Positions 1 to 13,200 of a stretch of 64,000 bases of DNA are shown in pieces. The notes below the pieces were generated by a model that saw only the letters and a program-made list of their open reading frames with translations, was not told where the DNA came from and did no database searches. The DNA lies in NCBI GenBank assembly GCA_014773175.1, contig VXCM01001413.1, positions 311,842 through 375,841 on the forward strand. Reading direction: 5' to 3'. Both the position numbers and the translations under genes were made by a program. The first letter of the stretch is position 1; every line of letters begins with the position of its first letter. The DNA is from Lucifuga dentata (Eukaryota; Chordata; Actinopteri; Ophidiiformes; Bythitidae).

Positions 1-78
1 CCCTGAACACTATCACCATATTACAACAATTCTTTACTCTATTTTGGCCAATATGACTCCCTTTTATACTCTTCTCAG

Positions 79-366
79 ACAACCCACTGGCTGGAGATCC
101 TACAAGCCTTGCTGCTCAGTGAAATAGCAGACTTGCGCCATCGTGGAGTGGTCATTGTTCAGAACATGATGCAGGCAGAGAAGAGTCTGGCTGAGACACT
201 CATCGAGAGTGAGGTTCTGGAGATTCTTTCTGTCTTGGCCAAGGGGGGCGAGGCCACGTCGGTGCAGGTCTCTAATATAGCCCAGCATTGTCTGGAAAAG
301 GCAGTGGAGTATGGCATCATCCAGAACAGGGACGGGAAGGAGAGCGGGGACGGAACCGAGACCTGA
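79..366 (+). CDS. unc45a: UNC45 myosin chaperone, C-terminal exon (partial)
   Basis: Terminal coding exon, entered after the acceptor at 77-78 (cttctcag) and ending in TGA at 364-366, giving about 95 residues. The helical text ([22 protein letters not shown], then [15 protein letters not shown] and a closing AVEYGIIQ) fits the end of the UCS domain of UNC45 proteins. These are cytosolic Hsp90 co-chaperones that fold myosin heads; the UCS domain is the armadillo-like part that contacts myosin. Only this last exon lies in the window, so the TPR and central domains cannot be seen. The paralogue call (A, the general-cell form, rather than B, the muscle form) rests on the next gene being rccd1, because UNC45A and RCCD1 are neighbours in human 15q26.1. 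The tail after GIIQ is short, polar and low in complexity. Confidence 0.8.
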   Translation, partial: TTHWLEILQALLLSEIADLRHRGVVIVQNMMQAEKSLAETLIESEVLEILSVLAKGGEATSVQVSNIAQHCLEKAVEYGIIQNRDGKESGDGTET

Positions 367-1035
367 AAAGAGTGCAGCAGTGTGTAGCTATGCCTGCTTA
401 CAGTATTTAAGTACTTCCAGCATTATGTGGAACCAGGAACGTTGTTTGAACATTGCAAAAAGTCAGTTTTTTAATAGATGTGTGTGAGCTGATAACTCTG
501 AAATGGTTACATAGTCTTTACCAAAAAGGGTTAAAAGTGGACTCCACCCATTTTACACATCATTTTCAGTTTACTGGTCATGGTCAGTGTGTAACAACTG
601 TGTTCAGGTTTAGTAAAATTAGAGGGATCTTTATAACATCACAAAAGTTAATTTGTGTTTGTGTGGAAGACGAAAAAGTTTAAAAAGGTTTAGGGCTTAG
701 GGTTTTGTATACTTTTCCAAAATACTGTTTTCCTTTTTTACACACTACTTCTTTTAACGTTTCATTGTTTTGTGACCTATATTTAATTCACGTGAAACTT
801 TTGTTTTTAATTTTCACCTCACTACATTCCCAGTTTTTACTTGAATGAGTTTATAACGGACTGAAACCATAAATACAAAAATAAAACGTGTTTCCGTGTC
901 TGAATCCACTTCGTTCAGCGACTAGAGGCGCATGCGCACTACTTCTGCGTGTTTCACGGGTGTTTAAACTTGGCTGACAACTGCGTTCATTGCGCAGCTT
1001 TGCTGCATCTCCAACAAACAAGCAAATAAAGAGAA
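367..1035 (+). other. unc45a 3'UTR and short spacer before rccd1
   Basis: AT-rich untranslated sequence with a polyadenylation signal AATAAA at 880-885, the likely end of unc45a mRNA. Only about 140 bases separate this from the rccd1 start codon at 1036. This short stretch is richer in GC and CpG (around 900-1010) and must hold the rccd1 promoter. No coding exon is visible. Confidence 0.6.
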
Positions 1036-4000
1036 ATGCTCTGGTTCGGATTCGGTTTTAACGCTTTCGGACAGATATATGATCATGATAAATTAAGACT
1101 AGATGGAAGTGAAATCAAAGTGATGAATCCCACGGAGATAACGAGACGTGTGGACAGAAGCGATTCCAGACAGAAAATGCACATGAAGTGCAGTGGAATC
1201 AGAGCAAGTTGGAGTAGGAGAATATCTTTGCATTTGGATGGTAAGGGTCAGAGCTTAATCAACAAATGAGCAATAATTACCTGTTACTGTAATTAATTAA
1301 TAATCATCTGTATGTTTTTTAGGTGAAAATTGTGTGTGTCTAGCAGGTTTCGGGGCAATCCCCTCCAGTGGGTACTGTGGCACGTACATAGAAGAGAGTT
1401 TTGGATGTAAGGATGCATTCATCAGTGAATCATACTTGACTTTAGCTTTCCCAGAGAGAATCGAGTGCTGGAACCTTAAGAATAATGAGAAAACACGAAC
1501 ATGGAGCATGGAAATAGTCACCCAGTCAGACAGCTCTGGTAATGTGTATTCATCGTACCATAATCATCCCTGGCAGCTATCAGACGTGTGTTTTTTACAA
1601 ATGGTAATGGCTCAGTAATACATTTATTGCTGCTTTTTTACTGTAGGAGCTCCACTGAATCTCCCATTAGTCCCTGGAGGTTACATAGCTGCAAAGCCTC
1701 CCTTCTATCGCTCCTTATCACCACAGCTGAAAGCTAAGAGTCTGGCCCTGGGTGCAGAGCATGTCATCCTTCTCAGCGCCACTGGAGCTGTGTATACCTG
1801 GGGACTGGGCAGGTAGCACTATCTCTCAGTTCTTTATTGTTGATTTGAGTAGTAACTTCATCCACGTTTTACCTGAATAATCCTTTGTGTGTGCATGCGT
1901 TTATTTTACAGCCACGGTCAGCTAGGACATGGAGACCTCACTTCTGAGGAAGAACCCAGGGCAGTGGAGGCACTGTGGGGGATACCAATGAGCTCTGTAG
2001 CTACAGGAGGCTGGCACTCTGTTTGTATAAGTGGTAAGTGTTATACAATCATGTAATAGTTTGTTCACCAATGGTCAAAAAATGACGGCAAAGCCACTGG
2101 TTCACAGCTGGGGGTGACCTGTATGTGTGGGGCTGGAATGAGAGCGGTCAGCTTGGACTTCCATCACGGGCTCTGAGGAAAGCACAGCAACAAAGTAGCC
2201 AAAAACCAGGTTAGTCTGCTTGCTTAAATAAGTTGTGCTGTTTGAGAAATACAGTAAAGGGACACTTCACTCACAACCAATTAAAACTGTTCTTTGCTGC
2301 TAGCTTTGGTGTGATATGTGGAGGTTTAGAAGCTGTAACTTGGCTGTAGCTCAGCCCAGTTGTTCATTCAGTAGCGTTGTTTTTACAGTTCTCAAAGCAT
2401 CAGAAAATTACATTGGAAAAACTCAACAGTAACATACACAAACTTCATAATCAACTTTTTCATTAAAAACAAGATGGCATTCTGAGAACACATACCTCCA
2501 CCAAGGCCAACAAAATTCCCAATTTAAAAAATGTATTAACAAAACCATCATGCTGAATTTCACCAAAATTGGCTCTTTAGCATTGATTTTATAGTGTTAA
2601 CCTTTCCTGCTTCAGCCTCCAGACCATGGTCAGGAAGCACAGGGGAGATCTCTTTATGGCTGCAGGGCCAGCGGTACANNNNNNNNNNNNNNNNNNNNNN
2701 NNNNNNNNNNNNNNNNNNNNNNNNNNNNNNNNNNNNNNNNNNNNNNNNNNNNNNNNNNNNNNNNNNNNNNNNNNNNNNNNNNNNNNNNNNNNNNNNNNNN
2801 NNNNNNNNNNNNNNNNNCCACCCCCCCCAAGGCTACTTTCAGCCACCGGCACAAAAAAACTCAAGACTGCTAGTTTCTTGAGGAGCTGTAGACATTTGTT
2901 TTACAGCAAATTCAACTTCATACTGTGCATTCACTGTTATTGTCTCTATAACTGCAGTTATGCTAGCCTGGCTCTGCTCTGATCACCACCATCAGCCCAC
3001 CATGGACACTGCCACACGTCTCTCTTGCTCATTCATTCATGCACACACACACAAACACTGTACATAAGGAGCTGTACCTACCCTCACAACAGTAGCCTAA
3101 AAACTTATTCTGGATCCAGAATATGATTCAGATCACCTCCAAAATGTAATCAGTTGTTCCTCTTGGCATTATCTATCTGTCCCCCAAGTTTCATTTACTT
3201 CTGTCCATAACATCTCAAGCTCTCCTGCTAACAAACTTTGGTGATCACATAATCTCCTTGGCGGAGGTAACTAAATTCTACTCAGGAATGTTTGCCAAGT
3301 GATTACTTTTGCACAAAAGACACTTTCCTTCTGTTTCATTGTTAAATTGTCTGAGCCACTATGTTCTACTTGCAAAGAAACATTACTGTTGACATTTTTC
3401 ATGTATTTGGCATCATATGCCAAATGCAATCAAGCACTGCTGTACACAGGTGATTAAAAAAAAAAACCTCATCAAGTCACACAGGAAAATAAGCTTTATT
3501 GACAGTTTGGGTGAACTGTACCTTTAACTGGAATGGGATTTCATATTAGTTATACTGTTTCAATTATGCTAAAACCTTTTGTTAGCAGTCAGAGAAGTTC
3601 AACAGAATTAACTAATCTGAACAGCAGCATCATGTCAAGGTGCCAGTACATCTCCTTCAGAAGAGTCATCGAACAGAGAGAAAAATGAAGAAGTGTTTAT
3701 ATCCATCCAGGCATTCCCGGCACTACTGGACATCACGCAATGTTGTGAAGTCAGAACAGTCAGCTGTGGCTCCCGGCACACAGCTGCAGTCACAAGTAAG
3801 AGATCAGTGGAAATGTGTGTATGTTGTGGGTGTGTCTATGTAAAGTCTTTGTAATTCTCAATTTAACTTGTATTTTCTTTTATATTTTAGCCACAGGTGA
3901 CCTCTATACTTGGGGCTGGGGTAAGCTTTTATTTGAAGCTAATAGTCTCAGAAATGTGTTAAATTTTTGTAAAATATTCCAGTTACCAGTATCAATCATA

Positions 4001-4259
4001 ATATTTTAAAATGTAAAGACGCCATATGTTGGACTTTTATGTATATCTTTTTTTTTTTTTTTTNTTTTTTTTTTTTTTTGGTACCGTTTCAGGTGAATAT
4101 GGCCAGCTTGGACACCAGACTTTGATGAGCTCAGATGAGCCACAGCGGGTGGACTTCTTCAGGGAGCAGCGGATGTGTGTGGTGGATGTAGTATGTGGGG
4201 CGTGGAACACATTTGCTGCTGTAACCATGGAAGAAGTATCTTGCACTTGTAATAAATAA
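1036..4259 (+). CDS. rccd1: RCC1 domain-containing protein 1
   Basis: Eight exons splice in frame: 1036-1240, 1323-1538, 1647-1812, 1912-2033, 2108-2209, 3640-3795, 3891-3920 and 4093-4259. They total 1164 nt, a 387-residue protein (human RCCD1 is close to 376). RCC1-type beta-propeller repeats are clear: GAVYTWGLG followed by [25 protein letters not shown], and GDLYTWGWG followed by EYGQLGHQ. The N-terminus ([13 protein letters not shown]) reads as a first RCC1 blade. Human RCCD1 partners with the demethylase-like protein KDM8 at chromatin and helps mitotic chromatin organisation; that role is taken from the family. Intron 5 (2210-3639) carries a transposon and an N gap; intron 7 carries a poly-T run with one N just before the last exon. 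AATAAA at 4251-4256 overlaps the last two codons, next to the TAA stop at 4257. Confidence 0.9.
2679..2817. other. Assembly gap of 139 Ns
   Basis: Unknown bases inside the transposon in rccd1 intron 5. No coding exon appears to be lost, because exons 5 and 6 of rccd1 join in phase across it. Confidence 0.95.
3040..3272 (-). repeat. Degraded copy of a common teleost interspersed repeat
   Basis: Read on the minus strand it begins ACCTCCGCCAAGGAG, continues with a TTTGTTAGCAGGA block, then GAAACTTGGGGGACAG, and ends near a TTCTGGATCCAGAATAAG palindrome. This head and middle match a repeat I recognise as widespread in fish; a second copy lies at 28385-28575 on the plus strand. I cannot assign a superfamily. 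Confidence 0.5.
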
Positions 4260-4629
4260 TATGGAATCCCCTTGATAAATATAGATAATGGACTTTGGAT
4301 CACATACCAGGAAGTATAAATTATTATCACAAAATATTTGGATGAAATATATATTTTTATATGTACATTCTTGTATTTTGTATGTAAATACAAAACTTAT
4401 AAAAGTTAACTGTTAATGTAAACTTTATTTTTCTTCTATGTAGAAGTTTTTAAAAAATCATAGTAGGAAAGTTTTTATATTTCACAGATATTACATAAGA
4501 GTTTAGACAGTATAATCCACAGGTAAATATAAATTAAGGCAAATAACTAAAATTGTTCTCACTGAAAAATAGCAACCATAAAATGTGAGAATCAAAGCGA
4601 GATTAGTTTCCAAAGCCTGTTGTAGGTCT
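4260..4629. other. Convergent 3' spacer between rccd1 and cib1
   Basis: AT-rich spacer between the rccd1 stop and the cib1 stop. On the minus strand AATAAA at 4424-4429 gives cib1 a 3'UTR of about 200 bases. No exon is seen. Confidence 0.6.
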
Positions 4630-6039
4630 TCACAGCACAATCTTGAAAGAACTGTGGAAGAAATAAGAGCTGAATTTAGGCAAAAAAATAAAATAAAATA
4701 CACATAACACTGATGATAGTACACAGAATACTTCGCACCTGACAAAATCTGGAGATCTTGAAATGACATGTTGAAACTCTGAGAGGTTCACCGTTCCATC
4801 TTTGTCAATATCTGACTCTTCAAGAATCTGAATCAAAAGAGGAAACAACTATTACATCCACTGTCACATCACTGCATACTGTGTACACCAATCTGCAACC
4901 ACAGAAGACTGTTTTAATCAGCCAGTGTGTCTCTATCCTGCACGTCGTCATTGAATATGCAGCAAGGAGAGGCCTCAGGGAACTCACATTGTCAATGAGC
5001 TGTTTCATTTCCTCAGGGGTTAGTCTCGTGTCATCTGTCTCACCAGTCAGAGAGTTCACCAGCTTCTCCAGGTCACCATAACCCAGGGTGCCATCATCAT
5101 CGAAATCTGAATTCATCAAACAATGTTGATTAGTCTACACAGACTGATCAGGCTCAAAATCTTAATGACCAACACTGTATCAACTTAATTACCAAAAATG
5201 CGGAACGCATAGTGGGACTTGATCTCCAGAGTAGCAGAATCACTGAAGGCACTCAAAAGATCCAGAAAGTCCTCAAAAGTCAGACTCCCATCTTTCATTT
5301 CAGATGTTGAGAACACCTGGCAGATTCTTTTCCTGAACGGATTGGACTGTGACGAAATAAGTACAAGGATCATTAACACTTATCAGCTTTACAATTCTTT
5401 CAGCACTTCCTCTATCTAGAACATACTATACAAATCACAGGACAAACCCTGAAAGAAACAAACTCTACATCCTATTTTACTCTTAAATCTTTTTACCTTG
5501 AGCTCTGGCAAAGTAAGAATCCTCTCCATCGATACTCTGGGATTTGGCAGGTCTTTGTCTTCCTTGGAGAGCAGTTCATTGAATCTCTTGTGAGCACTGA
5601 ACAAAAATAAAATAAATTTCTCATACATTTCAATAAGCACCGAATCAGCTGCTGTATGAGAACTAGTAAATGAAGAGTTGTGTTATGGCATGCTGTTGGC
5701 CACTTACAGAAGAATTTCTTGCTTTGTTAAGAATGTCAATTCCTAAAAGTACAAGAAAACGTCGTTAGAATTAATAGCTAGAGATGATCCATGACACTTT
5801 TATTTTAGCTCACACTGACGCTGGCACACTTGTATGAGTCCATTATTATTAACATTAAGTTTCATATTTATAGCGGATGTGTTTTTGCTAAAATCCGTAA
5901 GCTAAGTTAGCTTTAACTATTACGGAGGGTAAAAGTAAACAGCTATTCTTCGTTGACGACGTTGCTAATCTTGCTTTTATGCACTTACTTGATATTCTGA
6001 TAGTACATCCTTCCCCAGCTGACTTGCTGTCGTCCCCAT
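4630..6039 (-). CDS. cib1: Calcium and integrin-binding protein 1
   Basis: Seven coding exons on the minus strand: 6039-5989, 5742-5708, 5596-5497, 5346-5193, 5106-4988, 4827-4739 and 4651-4630. They total 570 nt, 189 residues (human CIB1 has 191). The start MGTTASQLGK fits the N-myristoylation pattern MGxxxS, and the end SSFKIVL is the family C-terminus. Two canonical EF-hand loops are visible, DFDDDGTLGYGD and DIDKDGTVNLSE, which bind Ca2+/Mg2+ in the family; the N-terminal pair is degenerate, as expected. CIB1 is a small cytosolic and membrane-anchored calcium sensor that binds the integrin alpha-IIb tail, TMC6/TMC8 and several kinases. The gene points the same way as the titin-like gene upstream of it and converges on rccd1. 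CIB1 rather than CIB2-4 is favoured by the SRSPDF-SSFKIVL ending and by gdpgp1 nearby. Confidence 0.93.
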
Positions 6040-7293
6040 TGCGTAGATTTCGACTCGAAAACTGAGTTTTGTTTTCGTATCTACTTAATCTCGACAACTT
6101 TACTGTCTGTTACTTCCGCTTACTGGCAGGCTGACTTCTTCCCTTTCCTGTATTCTCGTAGCTGTTTCCATAGAGACAGAATAGGGCTGCTTGTTTACGA
6201 CAAATGACAGCAACTGATGGCAGATAGCCCTGTTCATCTGTACAGCATCTTTATTTTAACAGTTAACTAAAGAAGGAACCCAAAACTTTGGCTTGTTTCC
6301 CATGGCCAGATTGAACTGCAGACTGCACATTCACAAATCAAATCCTTTACCAGTGTAAAGATTCAGTTATTAGTAAATATTTAAATTTCGAAACAAAAGT
6401 TGTCATATTACATGAAAGTTGCCTGATGATACTGTGGAAATATCAGCTGATGATGTTGTGGCAATACTGTCTGGTTATGTTGTCTTTGGTTATCTTGTGT
6501 ACTGACTTGGCAAAAGTGATTGTGGTTTTATAGTTCAACATCCACTATACTCACTTGATTTGATTCTTATCAATAAGCCTTAAGCCCCCTCCTGTACAAT
6601 ATTGTAGTTATGGTCTACCTGTATGCACAGTAACAATGTGCAATACAACTGGGTCCTTTAAAATATAGCAATTCGTTATGTTTGCATTATACTGGTAATT
6701 CTCACAAAATAGATGTATATAGCACACCTTGAAATTGTATTCTTCCCTACTACTGACCAAGTGTAATCGCAAGTCCTTTTTGTTTTGTCTTTAAAATAAG
6801 AGCAAGGCTTTGGATCATCTTTTTGTTTCAACGTTAAATAATTCCATGACATCCAATATTAGTAGCACCAACACTTACACAACACATCAAAAGTAAAACA
6901 GCACTTTTTAAAAAATCTTCATGTTTGTTGGATTTGCTTACAAACTGCTGTTTGTCTGGTTTAAATGAGGGGGGAAATCAGTGCATCAGTGCTTTTTATT
7001 CTGTAAATAAAATATGCAATCAATTAAAGCTATTGATATACAAACTTTTAAAAAGGGAGAATTAATATATCTACAAAATGGCTGCTTTTATCTGGTATTC
7101 ATTCACAAAGCATTCAATTCTTAATACAAATTCTTGTAACAGATTTAGAATTTTCACAATTCATAAATGTTCATAATACAACTAACAGCAACTAAACAAA
7201 AATGGATGTAGATGAGAAATCGATGATGATCTTGGCAAGAAGATGGTTGTTACGCTAGCCTTGGGAAAGAAACAAACGAGCTTTACAGTCTTG
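6040..7293. other. Spacer: cib1 5' flank and titin-like 3'UTR
   Basis: The GC-richer stretch from 6040 to about 6200 is the likely cib1 promoter. From about 6990 to 7293 lies the 3'UTR of the titin-like gene, with a minus-strand AATAAA at 6995-7000. Between 6200 and 6990 I see only AT-rich unique sequence. Confidence 0.5.
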
Positions 7294-10200
7294 TTAAGCT
7301 GATGGTTCTATGTTCCAGTCTGTTCTGTCTGAAAAAAAAATGTAATTAGCTCAATTTAAGAAGCAGAATACTGTGCAGGTATTTTTTTTTTTTTTTTTTT
7401 TNTTTTTTTTTTTTTTTTTTTTAGATACATCTGCTATTATGTTCTTTAGTCCTTCTTAGCACAACAACCCTTTATATAACATGCTCATGTAAGTTTATTT
7501 TTCCAGAATGTACCTGTCATTTTTGTTCCCTCCATGGTCTCAGCAGAAACACCAATGCCATACTCATTTTCACCAGTGACTCTGAAGAAGTAGATTCCTC
7601 CCTCCTCAAGGTCAGATATTTTATAGGACAGTCGGTGGCAGTTGTCTGTGAGTCTTGTCCACCCTTTTTTGCTGATTTCCTGAATGTCTACAAGGTAGTT
7701 CTTAACAGGAGCCCCTCCTTCGTTCTCGGGGATGTCCCAGGTAACTGTGACAGAGGTCTTGGTAACATCTTTAACTGCAATGCGAGTTGGAGGACCGGGT
7801 GAATCCAAAACCCTCACGTTAAAGATCAAACTGGCAGTCCCAGCAACATTCTGCAGTTTGACTGTGTATTTGCCGGAGTCATCACGAGTTGCTTTTTCAA
7901 TTGTGATGGAGGTGACAGAGCTGGTGGTGTTGATTATTCCTCTCACTCTCAGATCTACATCTTCTTTGTCCCATGACACACTGGGAACTGGTTTGCCAGT
8001 AAAAGGCACAGTCAAAGTGAATGAACTGCCATCTTTAACACGGAGAGTTTTCCTCATCTCGTTGCTAATGTCAAACCTGGGCTCCTCCTCTCTCTCCATA
8101 GCCACTTGAGGATCTGTTTCAGGACTGGGCTCACTGATGCCGATCTTGTTTATGGATCTGACAGTGAACACATATTCTGCCCCTGGTGTAAGTCCTGTCA
8201 CTGTAAACTGTGTTTTATCTGTATTCAGAACACCGACAGACCAGTCATCTTCTGTTGTTTTTCTGTATTCAACTTTGTACCCAGTTACCACTGCTCCACC
8301 ATCAAACAGCGGCTTGTTCCATGACAGAGTGACTGAGGACCTGGAGGAATCGATTACGGTGGGTTTTGCTGGAGGAGAAGGTAGAAACTTGGGATCCTCT
8401 GCTAGGGTGAGTGGGCATGGAATACTGGCGTCACTTAGCCCAGCAGCATTCTCAGCAAAGACTCTGAATTCATACTCGCATCCTTCACGTAGGCCAGAGA
8501 CTTTGATTCGTAGGTCGTAGACGGGTTTCTTATTGACACGAATCCACCTTAGCCCTTGCTTCTCTCTTTTCTCGATGATGTAACCGCTGATGCTGCTACC
8601 GCCATCAGAGGCAGGTCTTTTCCAGCAGATGGTCATAGCCTCGCTGGTTGCACTTGTGACCTCAACATCCGTAGGAGTAGATGGGACAGTAAAGGGATCC
8701 ATGGCCTTGATGGGCTCACTTTCTAGAGCCTCACCATCACCATATTTGTTCATGGCCCTCACCCTAAACAGGTATTCATTTCCTTTGAGCAGCTTGGTGA
8801 TTTTGCATGTTGTTGCCATCATGTCACCATACACAACGGTCCAAGCTACACGGCTGGTTTCACACTTCTCAACAATGTAGTGCATGATCTCAGCTCCACC
8901 ATTTTCCTGAGGGGGACCCCATGCAAGTATGCATTTCTCTGCTGTGAGTCCAGACACTTCCAGAGGTCCAGCAGGTGGCCCAGGCCTGTCCAGTACCTTG
9001 CAGTTGATTGCCTTGGAAATGGTACCGCCTGTATTCTGTAGGGTCAGAATATACTGCCCAGAGTCTTTCCTGACACTTTCTCTGATAATTAGAGAGGTGT
9101 GCATCTTTGTTGAGGTAATCTCAACCCTTCCCTTGGTGCCAATAAGTCTTCCATTTTTCAGCCATGACACTGTAGGGTGGGGCCGGCCAGAGATATCAGC
9201 ATCTATTCTTAGGAGGTCTCCTGCTTTGACAACCACCACCTGTTTAAATTTGTCTGCCAATACAATTTTGGGTGGATCCACATCATGCTTTACTGTAACT
9301 GCTCCAGTGGTTTCAGATGGGGCGCTGAAGAGTTCAGCAGCGTTCTTTGCAATAACACGAAAATCATACTGTGCCCCTTCTGTTAAGTCAGTCACATCCA
9401 AGTAGGTGTCCAGTAAGTTGGTGAAATTACACTTAAGCCAACAGCCATCTGGAAGCTCTTTGTGCTCAACGATGTAACCAGTTATTTTTGCTCCGCCATC
9501 ATATTCTGGTTTGTCCCAGGAGAGAGAAACTGAGGTGTTAGTAATATTAGTGACTGTGAAGTTGCGTGGGGGATCACACTGGTCTCGTGCTGCTATAGGT
9601 TCAGATGACTTACTGCAGGGTCCAACACCAGCCATATTCTCAGCACTAACACGGAACTCATATATCAGGCCCTCTTCAATGCTTGTTGCTTTGAATTGGT
9701 TCTCAGTCAGTGGGTTCCTGTTTAACTTTGTCCAGAGAATGCTGCTCTGATCTTTACATTCAATATAGTAACCAATGATAGGGCTGCCACCATCACTATC
9801 TGGTTTGTTCCATGCAACTACCATGGCAGACTTTGAGGCATGGGTAACATTAAGGTTTGTTGGTGGACCAGGGGTTTTGAAAGGATACTGGGCAACAACC
9901 GGTTCAGAGTCAACAAAATGGCTTTTGCCATAGCGATTCTCAGCAGCAATACGAAATTGATATTCAGTACCCTGTGTCAAACGAGAAATTTTGATTGATG
10001 TTCTGGCAACTGTAGCCGACACAGACTGCCATATTGTGCTGCTTGTATCTCGCTTCTCAACAACATAATTATTTATTTGACATCCACCACTATAAACTGG
10101 AGGTTGCCATGATAGAGATACAAAGTCTGCACTCAGTTCATCCACATTGATGTCACTTGGTGGTCCAGGCCTTTCAAAAACATTAACAGAGATCTCAGCA

Positions 10201-13200
10201 GATTTGGTTCCAGCTGAATTGGTCACAATCACCTCATACAATCCAACATCTGTCCTACTTGCATCTTTAATAATGAGCTGAGATGATGTTTCAGATGTTT
10301 GCACATTTACTCTGCTTGTCTCTTTCAATATGTTGCCTTCTTTTTTCCAGACTATTGTAGGAAGTGGTATACCCTTGAATGGAACATCAATTTTTAAATC
10401 ATTTCCTGCCTTCACACTGAATGTATTGCACATCAAGTTAATGATGGGTTCAGTGACATTGTCCTTTACTTTAACAGGTGCCAGCAGTGATTTTGGTTCA
10501 CCCTTTCCCTTTTCATTCACAGCAGTCACTCTAAAGTAATACTCTTTTCCTTTTGTCAGTCCACTGATAGTTGCTTCTAGTGCTTTGATTTCTGAACATA
10601 CTGTCCATGTGTCATCTCCCTTAGCCTGCATTTCTACTATATAGCATGTGATTTTGCTTCCTCCATCATGGTCAGGCTTCTCCCAAGAGAGCCTTGCACT
10701 GTTGCAAGTAACATCACTTAGTGTAATTTTATTTGGAGGCAAAGGAGCCTCAGAGGCTTTAACAGCCTCACTGGTCTCTGCTGGCAGGCCGACACCAAAC
10801 TCATTCACAGCCAGAACACGGAAATAATAGAAGCATCCTTCCTGGAGATTGTCAGTCTTGTATGAGTTTCTCATACAGTTACTACAGACACTTGTGAATG
10901 CCTTTCTAGCCTCCTCTCTCTTTTCGACTATGTAGTGTGAAATCTTTGCTCCTCCATCAATGAGAGGTGCCTCCCAGGAGATGGACACAGAGTCTCTCTT
11001 TACATCCTTCACCTCTAGATTTGTTGGTGCACTGGGAGAATCCATCACCCTAACGCTAATGAATGCTGATTTGGAGCCATTGCAGTTCTTAGCAGTCAAA
11101 ACATACTTTCCTGTGTCACTTCTATTAACATTTTCAATTAGCAGCACAGTATAGGAGTTTGATATCTCAATTTGAGCACGCTCATTGAGAGTGCCGCCTT
11201 CCTTTGACCATTTGACCTCAGGCTCTGGCCTCCCTTTAATGGTGACAAAGAGACGCAGTGTGGAACAAGACCGAACATTAACGATTTTCCTTAAGGTACT
11301 GTCCAACTCGATCTCAGGTGCTTCCATTTTTTCGGCGGCTTTCACAGGTCCAGGTAGATCCACATGTTCTCCAACTCCAGCAACGTTCATTGCACGTATA
11401 CGGAAATTGTACTCAGCATTCTCTCTCAATCTCTTCACTGTGTAGTTTGTGTCCTCTATACCTGCGCTTGGTGTGCACCTGGTCCACTCATCCTCTGCTG
11501 CTTCTTTCATCTCAATTATGTATCCACTGATGGTTGCTCCACCATCATAGATGGGTTTTGACCATGTCAGAGACACAGTATTGCTGGAATGGTCTGTCAC
11601 TTTTGGGTTGGTAGGAGGGCCGGATGGGTAAGTAGCTTCACAGGCTTTAATATACTCACTTGGCTCACTGGGTGTACCAGCACCAGCAGAATTCTCTGCA
11701 GAAACTCTAAACTGATAGTAATGTCCCTCAGTGAGCCCAGTGCATCGGAAACGCAAGTCATTAAGTCTTCTCTTGTTACATTTAGTCCACCTGACACCAT
11801 CTTTGTCACATTTCTCCAGAATGTAGCCATCAATCTCTGAGCCTCCATCACTCTCAGGCCTTTCCCATGTTAACACTATAGAGTCTGAAGTAACAGCAGT
11901 GGCTATAGGGGTTGAAGGTGCACTAGGTGTTGTAAAAGGATTCTGTGCAATAAAGGGGTCTGACTCCAGAGGTTCACCAGCACCAAATTTATTCACTGCA
12001 GCAATTCTGAATATATATTCTTTTCCAGGCACCAGTTTTGTTGCTTTGTAACTGATAGCTTCAATTTGAGGCTCAACTACTGTCCACGAGACACGACTAG
12101 TCTCCCTTTTTTCAATGATGTAGTGAGAAACATTGGCACCGCCATCATTTAAAGGTGGCTTCCAGTGAAGTTGGCACTTCTCTGCACTGACAACTTTCAC
12201 CCTCAGAGGTCCATCAGGAGGACCAGGTCTATCCAGCACTTTCACATTAACTGGGATAGATACAGTTCCACCAGTGTTGCTAACGTTTAAGACAAACTGT
12301 CCTCCATCCACTCGTGCGCAGTCCCTGACAGTCAGAGCTGTATGAGTGAGGGTGCTTTTGACCTCCATTCTCTGTGTACTTTTGTCAATTTCCTTTCCAT
12401 TCTTCAACCATGTGATTTGAGGCATCGGCTTTCCCGAATAATCAGCATCAATAGTGAAGGTCTCACCAGCCTGAATAACAGTAACACTCTTGAACTTAGG
12501 ATCCATGGATGCTGTTGGTGCTTCAATAACATCCTGAGCAGTGATGGTTATAGTTTCAGAGGGTGTGCTCCAAACACCAGCACCATTCCTGGCAGTCACT
12601 TTGAACTTATAACTCTGGCCTCCTGTCAGGCCTGTGACTGTCAACTGTGTTTCAATAATGTTGGTAAAGTTTGCCTTCATCCATCTACCATCTGGGAGCT
12701 CCTTCTTTTCAACAACGTAGCCTGTAATGGTGCTTCCTCCATCATATCTGGGTTTTGCCCACTGCAGTGTCACATTCTCCTTCGTAATGACAATAGCTTC
12801 AGGTTTACCAGGTGGATCACAGGGGTCTCTTGCCACATAGCATTCAGATATCTTGCTGGATGGGCTGAGTCCAGCAATATTCTCAGCAAAGACTCGGAAC
12901 TCATACTCAATACCTTCCTCCAGGCCAGTTGTTTTGAAGCGAGCATCAGATAAAACAAACTTGTTCAACTTGGTCCATAGAATGCTGTTCTTCTCTTTGC
13001 GTTCCAGGTGATAGCCAATGATGGGGCTGCCTCCATCTTTGGTTGGAGGTTCCCATTCAACTACCATGCTGTACTTTGTAACCGTGGATACAATAGGAGT
13101 GCCAGGAGCAGTGGGTACACTAAAAGGGTATTGTGCAATTACAAGAGGGGAAGTGATTGCAGTACTCTTTCCATATCTATTTTCTGCAAAAACTCGGAAC

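Larger units (their letters stand above)
2254..3527. mobile_element. T2/Kolobok-like non-autonomous DNA transposon in rccd1 intron 5
   Basis: The left end at 2254 reads GTAAAGGGACACTTCACTCA. The right end at 3508-3527 is, on the other strand, TTAAAGGTACAGTTCACCCA. The two form imperfect terminal inverted repeats of about 20 bases with TTAAAGG tips, as in T2-type MITEs (TTAA target sites, Kolobok group). The roughly 1.27 kb interior has no transposase frame, contains the 139-base N gap and hosts a second repeat on the minus strand at 3040-3272. The left TTAA has decayed to GTAA, so the insertion is old. Confidence 0.6.
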
